This document shows positions 34,351-42,115 of a DNA stretch of 64,000 nt, one piece after another. The notes beneath the pieces were generated by a model. The model was not told where the DNA came from and made no database searches. It saw only the letters and a program-made list of their open reading frames with translations. Each line of letters starts with the position of its first letter. The stretch's first letter is position 1. The position numbers and the translations under genes were made by a program. The DNA is from Opitutales bacterium (GTDB lineage Bacteria > Verrucomicrobiota > Verrucomicrobiia > Opitutales > UBA953), in contig JAFXKI010000006.1 of assembly GCA_017531845.1 (NCBI GenBank), forward strand, positions 41,749 through 105,748, written 5' to 3'.

Positions 34351-34872
34351 ATGAAAGATTCTCCTCTGCAAAACAACCCCAAGCTATTTTCCTCGCTCGA
34401 CGCCGCCGTTGCCCGCCGCGCCGAATTAAAAGCTCAAGGCAAAAAACTCGTTTTGACCAACGGCTGTTTTGACCTTCTGCATTGTGGGCACGTGTATTAT
34501 TTGCGCGAAGCGGCAAAACTCGGCGATGAGCTTTGGATCGGCTTAAACGGAGCGGAAAGTGTGCGCGCCCTCAAAGGTCCGACGCGCCCTGTGCAGGGAG
34601 ATTATGAGCGCGCGTTCACGCTTGGTGCGCTTGAATTTATTAAGGGCGTTTTTTTCTTCCACACGCCGCGCCTTGATGCGGAGATCCGAGCCCTTGCGCC
34701 GGATGTTTATGCGAAAGCGGGCGACTACACGCTCGAAACGCTCAATCCCGACGAGCGCGCGGCTTTGCTGGAGGCGGGAACGGAAATTCGCTTTCTGCCG
34801 TTTTTGCCCGGATTTTCCACGACGTCGCTTATCGCGAAAATCAACGCGGCGGCACGGGCGGGAACGATGTAA
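34351..34872 (+). CDS. rfaE2: Heptose 1-phosphate adenylyltransferase, stand-alone (HldE C-domain type)
   Basis: It transfers AMP to D-glycero-beta-D-manno-heptose 1-phosphate in the pathway to ADP-heptose for LPS core. The 173-residue protein is the RfaE domain II class: LTNGCFDLLHCGHVYYLREA near residue 32 with the nucleotidyltransferase HxGH motif, WIGLNGAESVRALKGPTRPV near 58, and LPFLPGFSTTSLIAKI near 150. In E. coli this is fused to a sugar kinase; here it is separate, as in several other phyla. It agrees with LptE-like and heptose-kinase-like genes in the window. Confidence 0.92.
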   Translation: MKDSPLQNNPKLFSSLDAAVARRAELKAQGKKLVLTNGCFDLLHCGHVYYLREAAKLGDELWIGLNGAESVRALKGPTRPVQGDYERAFTLGALEFIKGVFFFHTPRLDAEIRALAPDVYAKAGDYTLETLNPDERAALLEAGTEIRFLPFLPGFSTTSLIAKINAAARAGTM

Positions 34873-34880
34873 TTTCGAAA

Positions 34881-34921
34881 AAAAAACTCTGCGGCAGGAT
34901 TTTCCCGTCGCAGAGTTTTTT
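34881..34921. terminator. Bidirectional terminator between rfaE2 and the pseudouridine synthase
   Basis: AAAAAACTCTGCG (34881-34893) and CGCAGAGTTTTTT (34909-34921) form the stem. It touches the stop codon of the convergent gene at 34920. Confidence 0.9.
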
Positions 34922-35882
34922 AATTGTCTCTCATGATTTTTCGCGAACCGTAGCGTTCCCGCAAGTATTCCGCGAGGTTGTAAAAATCCGGCGGGAGCGG
35001 CGCGCGCAAATCGAGCACTTCCCCTGAAATCGGGTGTTCGAGGCGAAGGCGTTCGGCGTGAAGCATGACGCGCGGCATGGGCCAGCCTTCGTGGCGGTGT
35101 TGGGTGCGCCCGTAGGTTTTGTCTCCCAAAATCGGGTGCCCGAGATGCGCGAGGTGAACGCGGATCTGGTGCGTGCGTCCGGTATGCAGAACGCAACGCA
35201 GAAGCGCGGCGCGATCACCGAAACGTTCTTCGACGAACCAATCCGTGCGTGCGGGCTTCCCGTTTTCGCGCACGCACATTTTCGTGCGGTGCGTCGGGTG
35301 GCGGTCAATCGGTTCGCGGATTACTCCGGCGAGCAAATCCGGCGCGCCGTCCGTGAGCGCTACGTATTGTTTGTCGAGTTCACGCTCGGAAAATTTTTCA
35401 ATTAAGGCGTAGTAAGCGGCATCGGTTTTTGCAAAAAGAATGACGCCGGACGTTTCCTTGTCTAAGCGATGGACGACGCCGGGGCGGGCTTCTCCGCCGG
35501 CGAGCGCGAGTTTTCCGCTCGTGTGGTGGAGCAGGGCGTGAACAAGCGTGTCGTCTCCCGTTCCCGCGCCCGGATGCGTTACGATTCCGGCGGTTTTGTT
35601 GACGGCGACGAGGTGTTCGTCCTCAAAAAGAATGTCGAGCGGAATATCGGCGGGAACGAGGTCTGTGGCGGGCTCCGGCGGGAACGTGATTTGAAGTTTC
35701 GCCCCGGCGGGAAGCGTTGTTTTTTTGGCGACGGGCTTTTCGTTCCAAATGACATCGCCGGCGTCGATGATTTTTTGGATACGGGAACGGCTCATTTCCG
35801 GGAGCATTTCCGCGAGCGCTTTGTCGGCGCGCATGCCGTCGCATTCCTCGGGAACGATAAAAATTTTTTGCGTATCGGGCAT
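34920..35882 (-). CDS. Ribosomal RNA pseudouridine synthase, RluD/RluA family
   Basis: The 320-residue protein has an N-terminal S4 RNA-binding domain (MRADKALAEMLPEMSRSRIQ near residue 18) and the RluA-type catalytic domain with HRLDKETSGVILFAKTDAA near 140, where the Asp is the nucleophile. Later motifs RTHQIRVHLAHLGHPILGD near 232 and RVMLHAERLRLEHP near 270 are standard. RluD makes pseudouridines in helix 69 of 23S rRNA; the S4 domain favours RluD over RluA, but the exact site is inferred. aroQ lies upstream on the same strand with an 18-base gap. Confidence 0.93.
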   Translation of the reverse strand: MPDTQKIFIVPEECDGMRADKALAEMLPEMSRSRIQKIIDAGDVIWNEKPVAKKTTLPAGAKLQITFPPEPATDLVPADIPLDILFEDEHLVAVNKTAGIVTHPGAGTGDDTLVHALLHHTSGKLALAGGEARPGVVHRLDKETSGVILFAKTDAAYYALIEKFSERELDKQYVALTDGAPDLLAGVIREPIDRHPTHRTKMCVRENGKPARTDWFVEERFGDRAALLRCVLHTGRTHQIRVHLAHLGHPILGDKTYGRTQHRHEGWPMPRVMLHAERLRLEHPISGEVLDLRAPLPPDFYNLAEYLRERYGSRKIMRDN

Positions 35883-35900
35883 TCGGATACGTTTTTGCTG

Positions 35901-36356
35901 TTATTTCGTAACGAGAAGTGCGCCGTTTACATTGGCGTGCCAGAAGAGCGCAAGGTCGTAGCCGGCGAGCCCGAGCCCGGCGATTTGCCCGATGCAAACG
36001 GGAGCGATGAGCGAGGTGTGGCGAAATTCTTCCCGCGTGTAAACGTTTGAAATGTGCACTTCGACGGTCGGAATGTTGCAGCCTGCGATGCAGTCGCGAA
36101 GGGCGATGCTCGTGTGCGTGAACGCGCCGGGATTGAAGACGATTCCGGAAAATCCCTTGTCTGCCCATTCGCAAATTTTATCGACGAGCGCGCCTTCGTG
36201 ATTGCTTTGAAAACATTCGATTTCCACGCCGAGAGTTTTGGCGGTTTCGAAAAGGTTGTTTTCGAGGTCTTCAAGCGTGGTTTTCCCGTAGATTTCAGGT
36301 TCCCGCAACCCGAGCCGATTTAAATTTACGCCGTTCAGAATTCCGATTTTCTTCAT
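35901..36356 (-). CDS. aroQ: 3-dehydroquinate dehydratase, type II
   Basis: It performs the third step of the shikimate pathway. The 151-residue protein fits the small dodecameric class: ILNGVNLNRLGLREPEIYG at the start (Tyr of the active-site lid), FQSNHEGALVDKICEWADKG near 47, FNPGAFTHTSIALRDCI near 73, VEVHISNVYTREEFRHTS near 97 (His and the ISN motif). A Val replaces the usual Pro in NGPNLN. I start at MKKIGILNG; a further ATG nine bases upstream is possible. It is grouped with the RluD-type gene, and aroA is about 20 kb away. Confidence 0.94.
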   Translation of the reverse strand: MKKIGILNGVNLNRLGLREPEIYGKTTLEDLENNLFETAKTLGVEIECFQSNHEGALVDKICEWADKGFSGIVFNPGAFTHTSIALRDCIAGCNIPTVEVHISNVYTREEFRHTSLIAPVCIGQIAGLGLAGYDLALFWHANVNGALLVTK

Positions 36357-36415
36357 AACAAACATTAGTTTATAGCGGGAAGCGTTCCCGGGAAATGATT
36401 TTTTCTGTTTTTAAT

Positions 36416-37411
36416 TTAACGAAGCGGAAGCGGGCAGGAACGCCGACGACGGGAAGCGGCAAGCCCCAAGGCGCACGTTCCCGCAAGCAAACCGAATGCC
36501 GACGGCTCGGGAATAGCCATGATTGCGTTGATTTGCGGAGCGTATTGGGAAAGATCGGCGAAGAAAGTGCAACACGTTTTCGGCGAGTCTTTTCCGGATT
36601 CTTGGTAATAGCCGATAATGCTTGTATCAATGTCGATGTTTGATCCGACGGCGAGTGTAACGCCCGCAATTTTCCATTTGTTTTCGCTTGAATCCCAAAC
36701 GAAAACTCCGCTTCCGGAATCGTATTGCGTCGCTTGCATACTTGTTCCGTTTTTGGTGAGAATTTCCACAAAACAGGTGGTCGTTACTCCGGATTCCTTT
36801 ACGTCGATGGTGGGCATTACGTTCCTGTTTTCGTCGGAAATGTTATCCCGGGCAAATACCGCCCACTGTTTTTCTCTGTTCCCGGATGTAAAGGAGTTGC
36901 CGATCTTTGAACTTTTCCCCGTGCCGACACAGAAAAGAGGTTGCGTATTTTCCGGTGTTTTATCGTAGATTTCGATGTTTCCGAGTTCGTCTAAATAGGC
37001 GGAGGTTGTCTCGTCTGCGGAAACGGCGTGAATTTGCAGGTCTCCGGTTCCTATCTGCCAATTTTTTGTTGCGATAAGTTGCAAATTTTCACCGCTTGTT
37101 GTTGAAATGTATGCCTCTGATTTATTAAACGAAACGTGTTTTGCCGTGAGAACGAGGTGGGAGCCGTCTTTTGCCCGCCCGAGATACGTTCCCGTGCCAC
37201 CACTTGCATCGTCTCCCAAATAAACCGTGCGGTTCCAGATTTCGTTGAGGGCGGAATATCCGTCCGGAATCGAGGTGTTGTGCGTTGTCGTGGCGGTCTT
37301 TTTTTCGCTGTCATAAACCGAGGCGACCATGGCATTGACGGCGGGAACGCAAAAAAGCAACGAGAGTGCGCCTGCGGCGGCGCACCGGAAAGGGGCGTGT
37401 GTCAGTTTCAT
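36416..37411 (-). CDS. PEP-CTERM trypsin-like serine protease
   Basis: The 331-residue protein has a signal peptide (MKLTHAPFRCAAAGALSLLF onward), a trypsin-fold domain and a PEP-CTERM tail (IPEPSAFGLLAGT, hydrophobic run, SRRRRS plus a short extra SCPLPLR-type end). The catalytic triad can be placed: His in VLTAKHVSF near residue 91, Asp in IGTGDLQIHAV near 121, and Ser in YDSGSGVFVWDSS near 230, which takes the place of GDSGGP. Secreted proteases with this sorting tail would be retained at or released from the surface after exosortase cleavage. The residues after RRRR are longer than in the other three copies. It is monocistronic. Confidence 0.85.
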   Translation of the reverse strand: MKLTHAPFRCAAAGALSLLFCVPAVNAMVASVYDSEKKTATTTHNTSIPDGYSALNEIWNRTVYLGDDASGGTGTYLGRAKDGSHLVLTAKHVSFNKSEAYISTTSGENLQLIATKNWQIGTGDLQIHAVSADETTSAYLDELGNIEIYDKTPENTQPLFCVGTGKSSKIGNSFTSGNREKQWAVFARDNISDENRNVMPTIDVKESGVTTTCFVEILTKNGTSMQATQYDSGSGVFVWDSSENKWKIAGVTLAVGSNIDIDTSIIGYYQESGKDSPKTCCTFFADLSQYAPQINAIMAIPEPSAFGLLAGTCALGLAASRRRRSCPLPLR

Positions 37412-37556
37412 AAGCAGTATGCCGACTATGAAAATCAGTTTCGGAGAAAAATTCCATAAAATTTTGGCGTGCGAAGCTCAAAGCTTTCGTGATAAACTTC
37501 CGAAAAATCCGGAATTTTTTCTAACAAAGCTTTTTCATTTCATTCTTTTTTTTTCT

Positions 37557-38132
37557 ATGAAGACAGGCATTGATTGTGACGCGCTTGCGGCGGCAACGGG
37601 ATTGAAGCCCGAAACGCTTGCGAAGGCAGACAAAATTGTCGCGAAATATCCGCAGAAACGCAGTGCGACGCTTCCGCTCCTGCACATTGCACAGGAGGAA
37701 TTGGGCTACGTTACCGATGCGGCGATGAAATGGATTGCGGCGAAGCTCGAAATCGAACCGATTAACGTTTACGAAGTGGTTACGTTTTACCCGATGTTCC
37801 GCCTGAATCCTATCGGGAAACGCCACGTCAAGGTTTGCCGCACGCTTTCCTGTGCGCTTCGCGGGAGCTACAAAACGATGGAAGCGCTCGAAGCGGAATT
37901 CGGTTGCAAGCGCGGTGAAACGAGTGCGGACGGGAACGTCACGCTGGAATTTGTCGAATGCCTCGCGTGCTGCGGCACGGGACCGGTTGTCCAAGTCGAT
38001 CACCTGCTTTACGAAAAAGTAACTCCGGAAAGCGTTCCCGCGCTTGCGGAAAAAATCCGCGCCTCGCTCAATGATCCGGATTACGGCAAAAAGGCTCCGA
38101 CCTTCGGCGACCGCACGGAATGGCTCGGATAA
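37557..38132 (+). CDS. nuoE: NADH-quinone oxidoreductase subunit E (2Fe-2S, thioredoxin-like)
   Basis: The 191-residue protein is the 24-kDa subunit of the NADH module of complex I or of a related NADH-using enzyme. I start at MKTGIDCDALAAATGLKP after a long T-rich tract; the in-frame region before it has no family match. Helical N-domain motifs LLHIAQEELGYVTDAAMKWI and EVVTFYPMFRLNPIGKRHVK are clear. The 2Fe-2S ligands are in VCRTLSCALRG near 103 and ECLACCGTGPVVQVD near 138. nuoF follows after 43 bases. No nuoG comes next. Confidence 0.95.
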   Translation: MKTGIDCDALAAATGLKPETLAKADKIVAKYPQKRSATLPLLHIAQEELGYVTDAAMKWIAAKLEIEPINVYEVVTFYPMFRLNPIGKRHVKVCRTLSCALRGSYKTMEALEAEFGCKRGETSADGNVTLEFVECLACCGTGPVVQVDHLLYEKVTPESVPALAEKIRASLNDPDYGKKAPTFGDRTEWLG

Positions 38133-38175
38133 TCAGACGGAACGAAAAAGTTTAACCGCAAAAATTTTTTAGAGC

Positions 38176-39552
38176 ATGAAAGAAAATCTTCCTCTTCACG
38201 AAAAGGAAACGCTCATCGTTTACAAGCGCGTAAAAAATCCGGATTTTAAACCGGATATTGATTCCTACATTGCGGCAGGCGGCTACGAAACGCTGAAAAA
38301 AGCACTCAAGGCGGGCGATACCGCAGCACTTTGCTCCGAAGTCGAAAAAGCCGGTATCAAAGGGCGCGGCGGCGCAGGCTTTCCCGCGGGTATGAAATGG
38401 AAATTTCTCGACCGCAAATCCGGCAAGCCGATTTACTTCGTCGTCAACGCTGACGAATCCGAGCCGGGAACGCACAAAGACCGCTGGGTGATTTATTACG
38501 ATCCGCATCAGCTCATCGAAGGCATCGTGCTTTGCTCTTACGCAACGCAGGCGAAGCAGGCGTTTATTTTCATTCGCGGCGAATTTATCCACGGCGCGCA
38601 GATTTTGGAAAAAGCCATCGAGGAAGCGCGCGCGAAAAATTTGGTCGGCGACAATATTCTCGGGAGCGGTTTTTCGCTCGAAATCGTTGTTCATCGCGGC
38701 GCGGGAGCGTATGTTTGCGGTGAAGAAACCGGCTTGCTCGAAGCGCTCGAAGGCAAACGCGGTCAGCCGCGTATTAAGCCGCCTTACTTCCCGGCGGTGC
38801 TCGGGCTTTATAATTGCCCGACGGTTGTCAACAACGTCGAAACCGTTTGTCAATGCTTGAACGCCATCGAAATGGGCGGCGAAAAATACGCGGCAATCGG
38901 CGCGAAAGGCGACGCGGGAACGCGTATCATGAACGTTTCCGGCTTGGTCGCAAAACCGGGAATTTTCGAAATCGCTTCCGGCTCCGTAACGGTTGGAGAA
39001 CTGCTCAACGATATGTGCGGCGGCCCGCTTCCGGGGCGCAAATTCAAGGCGATTATTCCGGGCGGCTCATCGATGAAACCGCTTCGTTTTGACGAAAAAT
39101 ACAAAATCAAAGACGCCGACGGGAACGAAAAGGAAGTTTACTTGGAAGACGTTCCGCTCGACGCGGCAAGCCTCATGGCGTGCGGTTCTTCCATCGGAAC
39201 GGGCGGCATGATTGTTTTTGACGATTCCGTCGAAATGATTCAGGCGCTTGCGAATTTGAACGCATTTTACAAACACGAATCCTGCGGGCAGTGCACGCCT
39301 TGCCGCGAAGGCTCGATGTGGATGGCGCGCATCACGAAGCGCGTTTGCGACGGGAACGGAACGGAGGAAGATATCGATACGCTCAAAGACGTTGCCGATA
39401 ATATTTGCGGACGCACGATCTGCGCGCACGGCGAAGGCGAAGCTTGGCCGGTGCAGGGCGGGATCGCGAAATTCCGCGACGAATACCTCGAGTCCATTCG
39501 CCGCCGCAACAAAGGCGAGCCGTCGCCGTTTACCGGCTATCCGCTGATCTAA
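38176..39552 (+). CDS. nuoF: NADH-quinone oxidoreductase subunit F (NADH- and FMN-binding)
   Basis: This 458-residue subunit takes electrons from NADH through FMN. Motifs: KGRGGAGFPAGMKW near residue 62 (NADH), NADESEPGTHKDRW near 91, RGAGAYVCGEETGLLEALEG near 175 (FMN), and the 4Fe-4S site ESCGQCTPCREGSMWMA near 372 with a further Cys in ICGRTICAHGEGEAWPVQ near 415. The gene pairs with nuoE. The next gene is an AsmA-like protein rather than nuoG, so the remaining complex I genes, or a hydrogenase partner, must be elsewhere. A terminator follows. Confidence 0.96.
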   Translation: MKENLPLHEKETLIVYKRVKNPDFKPDIDSYIAAGGYETLKKALKAGDTAALCSEVEKAGIKGRGGAGFPAGMKWKFLDRKSGKPIYFVVNADESEPGTHKDRWVIYYDPHQLIEGIVLCSYATQAKQAFIFIRGEFIHGAQILEKAIEEARAKNLVGDNILGSGFSLEIVVHRGAGAYVCGEETGLLEALEGKRGQPRIKPPYFPAVLGLYNCPTVVNNVETVCQCLNAIEMGGEKYAAIGAKGDAGTRIMNVSGLVAKPGIFEIASGSVTVGELLNDMCGGPLPGRKFKAIIPGGSSMKPLRFDEKYKIKDADGNEKEVYLEDVPLDAASLMACGSSIGTGGMIVFDDSVEMIQALANLNAFYKHESCGQCTPCREGSMWMARITKRVCDGNGTEEDIDTLKDVADNICGRTICAHGEGEAWPVQGGIAKFRDEYLESIRRRNKGEPSPFTGYPLI

Positions 39553-39610
39553 TCGGAGCAGACCGACGATTTACAGTCGTTTTTTCTCGGCTTAGAATAC
39601 ATTAAACGCA

Positions 39611-39655
39611 AAATTTGCGCGTTCCCGCAAAAACGGAGAGCGCGCAAATTTTTCT
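39611..39655 (+). terminator. Intrinsic terminator of nuoEF
   Basis: AAATTTGCGCG (39611-39621) pairs with CGCGCAAATTT (39641-39651), followed by T. One GGGAACG-type copy lies across the end of the left arm and the loop, but not as a pair. Confidence 0.8.
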
Positions 39656-39688
39656 GAATTTTTATTTTTCTGACGCTTATCTATTATT

Positions 39689-40717
39689 ATGGAAAACAAC
39701 CAATCCGAAATCGAATCCGTTCCCGCCGACAACGAAAAACCGAAAAAAAAGTGCCGTTGGCTTCGCCGTATTTTGTGGGTGTTGCTGTTTGTTATTATTC
39801 TCGTTTTGACGATTGTTGCTTTCTTTTTGGGTCCGATTGTCAAGTTCGGCGTGAACACGTTCGGCGCATCTTTTCTCGGCGTGGACAAATGCTCCGTTGA
39901 ATCGGTGAAAATTTATCCGTTCACGGGGCATGTGCGCTTCGAGAAAATTCTCGTCGGGAAGCCGGTTTTATACGGTTCCGAATTTTTGCACGATATTTTT
40001 TCCGTCGATTTGATTGATGTGGACGCAGATATTTTTTCGCTCCTTACACAGAAAAAAGTATTTGATCGTGTAGAAATTTTAAATCCGAGTGCCACTTACG
40101 AACAGTTGCGTTCCGGCATCGCCAACGTTGATGTTGTTTTGAAAAACGTATTAGGCGAACCGAAGCCGGACGCCGAACCCGTCGCGGGAACGCAGAACGA
40201 AACTGAAGATGCCGAAGAGCCGAGCGAAGAAATTTACATCGGCGCGCGCTATTTCGTCATCAAAGATGTTCGCCTCGCCGCGTATTTGCGCGGAATGCCG
40301 ATGAAATTTCCGCCCATGTCCGCCGATTTTAGCCAAGGAATCGGCATGGATGAAAATCTTACGCCCCTTGCATTCGGCACCAAAGTCGCCGGCAATTTTA
40401 TGAGCGTTATCGATGTCTTCCGCAAATCCGCAATCGGCGATATGACGGGAGCGGCAATGGGCGCCGTTTCTGATGCCGCCGTCATGGCGGGAGACGCTGC
40501 AAAGTCCGCAACTGACGTGGCTGTTTCGGCGGTTTCCGGAGCGGCGGAATTCACGGGCGATGCGGCGAAAGCGACCACCGATGCCGCCGTTGATGTTGTT
40601 TCCGGAGCGGCGGAATTTACCGAAGACGCCGTGAACGCTACAACGGATACGATTTCCGATTCCGTCGATGCCGTATGGAACTTTTTCGGCTCGGGCGAAA
40701 AAGACGAAAAAAAATAA
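39689..40717 (+). CDS. AsmA-like membrane-anchored protein with helical repeats
   Basis: I can only place this 342-residue protein broadly. An acidic head is followed by one transmembrane helix (RILWVLLFVIILVLTIVAFF, about 29-48) and a periplasmic part with VDKCSVESVKIYPFTGHVRF and DLIDVDADIFSLLTQKKVFD, which recalls the start of AsmA/DUF748-type proteins. The last third is an Ala-rich repeat: SGAAEFTGDAAKATTDAAVD and SGAAEFTEDAVNATTDTISD follow each other, forming amphipathic helices. No enzyme motif is present. It may help lipid or polysaccharide traffic across the envelope. The TonB-like gene follows after a repeat. Confidence 0.55.
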   Translation: MENNQSEIESVPADNEKPKKKCRWLRRILWVLLFVIILVLTIVAFFLGPIVKFGVNTFGASFLGVDKCSVESVKIYPFTGHVRFEKILVGKPVLYGSEFLHDIFSVDLIDVDADIFSLLTQKKVFDRVEILNPSATYEQLRSGIANVDVVLKNVLGEPKPDAEPVAGTQNETEDAEEPSEEIYIGARYFVIKDVRLAAYLRGMPMKFPPMSADFSQGIGMDENLTPLAFGTKVAGNFMSVIDVFRKSAIGDMTGAAMGAVSDAAVMAGDAAKSATDVAVSAVSGAAEFTGDAAKATTDAAVDVVSGAAEFTEDAVNATTDTISDSVDAVWNFFGSGEKDEKK

Positions 40718-40732
40718 ATAGACCCTGCGTTT

Positions 40733-40785
40733 CCGTGTCTTCGTGAGAAAAAATAAAGCTTTCTCACGGAGCCGCAAAGACACGG
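40733..40785. repeat. Palindromic intergenic repeat, AAGCCGCAAAG family variant
   Basis: CCGTGTCTTCGTGAGAAA (40733-40750) is largely complementary to TTTCTCACGGAGCCGCAAAG (from 40760) plus ACACGG. It can form a long hairpin between the AsmA-like and TonB-like genes. Confidence 0.65.
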
Positions 40786-40832
40786 AGTTTGATATTGCCG
40801 GCATTTCATGATTTTTTGGAGAAAAGGCATAA

Positions 40833-41876
40833 ATGTATCGGCAAAAACAGGAGCAGGCGCACAATAAATGGCAGGAGCTTTCATCTGCCGTTTATCGTGC
40901 GTTTTCGTGGAAACGCTTGGCAGCGGCATCCGTGCTGACGTTGGCGATTCACGGTGCGATATACGAAGCCGCGCCGGAAACGCTTTCGTTTTTGACGCGT
41001 ACGATTGTGCCTGCTAAACCCGTTAAAGTTTTGCCGAAGGAGCTTTTGGAGGAAATACCGGAAGACCTTTTGCCGGAGGAATTTCGACGTAAGCCCCAAT
41101 TCGTTCCCGTAAATCCGGAGGCACCGGCGGCAACGCCGAAAGACGAATCTCATTTCTCCGCAGCCAATCAGCGCGCTGCACAAGAAAATCCCGTTCCCGA
41201 GTCGCGGGAACGCATTCCGACAAATGACGGCGAGCTTGAGGATTCCCGTGCCGTTTCCGATGTCGCTATTCCGCGCGAACTTCTTCCTCCCGAGCTCCGC
41301 AATCCGCCTGCCGAACCGAATCCGCCTGTCGCCGTTCCCGCGCCCCCGCGTGAAGGTGAATCCGCAAAAAAACAGGGAGTGGACGTTCCCACCGTTGCTG
41401 CGGGAACGCTCTCAAAAGGCGAAACTCCCGCAAAAAAAGGCGAACAGGGCGACGATTCTGTCCCCGAACCCGCGCCGCGTCCGCAAATCCTTCCTCCGCC
41501 CGGACTCAAATCCATCACAATGCGTAGCAATACCGCCGTGAACGAAATCGGAACCTGCTCGCTTGATGCAAAATACAGCGAGTTCGGCGATTACACGCAG
41601 AGAATGCTCGAAGCCATCCAAGCGGCATGGAATATCGCCGTGCAACGATCCGCCATCGTCCAGCCGCGAGCCGTGGTCGTCATCGAATTTACGCTAAACT
41701 CTGACGGCACGGTAGACAACGTCCGTGTCGTTTTCTCGGATGCGTCCAAGCCGGCGACCCACGCTTGCCTCGATGCGGTGAGTTCCCGCGCGCCTTTCGA
41801 CCCGTGGCGTGCCGACATGGTCGCGTTTATCGGAAAAAACAGCGAAACTTCGCGTATTTCTTTTTACTACCGCTAA
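40833..41876 (+). CDS. TonB/TolA-like energy-transducing protein
   Basis: The 347-residue protein has a short cytoplasmic N-terminus, one transmembrane segment (about 31-50, AASVLTLAIHGAIYEAAP), a long Pro/Glu/Lys-rich linker (about 60-230, with PPAEPNPPVAVPAPPREGES) and a folded C-terminal domain (about 245-347). That domain, YTQRMLEAIQAAWNIAVQ, VVVIEFTLNSDGTVDNVRVV and SRAPFDPWRADM, follows the TonB or TolA C-terminal pattern. Such proteins span the periplasm and use ExbB/ExbD or TolQ/TolR to drive outer-membrane processes; those partners are not in the window. Eight or so GGGAACG-type copies in the linker are read as Val-Pro or Ala-Gly-Thr. Confidence 0.75.
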   Translation: MYRQKQEQAHNKWQELSSAVYRAFSWKRLAAASVLTLAIHGAIYEAAPETLSFLTRTIVPAKPVKVLPKELLEEIPEDLLPEEFRRKPQFVPVNPEAPAATPKDESHFSAANQRAAQENPVPESRERIPTNDGELEDSRAVSDVAIPRELLPPELRNPPAEPNPPVAVPAPPREGESAKKQGVDVPTVAAGTLSKGETPAKKGEQGDDSVPEPAPRPQILPPPGLKSITMRSNTAVNEIGTCSLDAKYSEFGDYTQRMLEAIQAAWNIAVQRSAIVQPRAVVVIEFTLNSDGTVDNVRVVFSDASKPATHACLDAVSSRAPFDPWRADMVAFIGKNSETSRISFYYR

Positions 41877-41953
41877 AAATCCGGGAACGTCTGAAAACGC
41901 GTTCTGGAAGTTTTAATAAAGACTACTAATTCGGTAATTATTTGCTCGCGAAC

Positions 41954-42115
41954 ATAGAAAGAAATCTATTTTTTATGTCGCCGTTTTTGTCGGCAGGGTG
42001 CCGCCGAAAACATTCTTAATCCAAAAATAAAATAGAAAGAAATCTATTTTTTATGTCGCCGTTTTTGTCGGCAGGGTGCCGCCGAAAACATTCTTAATCC
42101 AAAAATAAAATAGAA
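41954..42115 (+). repeat. Exact 78-bp tandem duplication in the leader of a PEP-CTERM gene
   Basis: The unit beginning ATAGAAAGAAATCTATTTTT runs 41954-42031 and is repeated without a difference at 42032-42109; a third copy starts (ATAGAAA) and runs into the ATG at 42116. Each unit contains AGAAATCT, a hairpin CGGCAGGGTGCCG and the pair GCCG/CGGC around it. The identity suggests a recent duplication or active maintenance. It occupies most of the 5' leader, so it could duplicate a regulatory RNA structure, a promoter or an operator. Confidence 0.93.

Noticed and set aside
41954..42109. The 78-bp repeat as a CRISPR-like array
   Set aside because: Units are contiguous with no spacers, only two complete copies, and no cas gene nearby.
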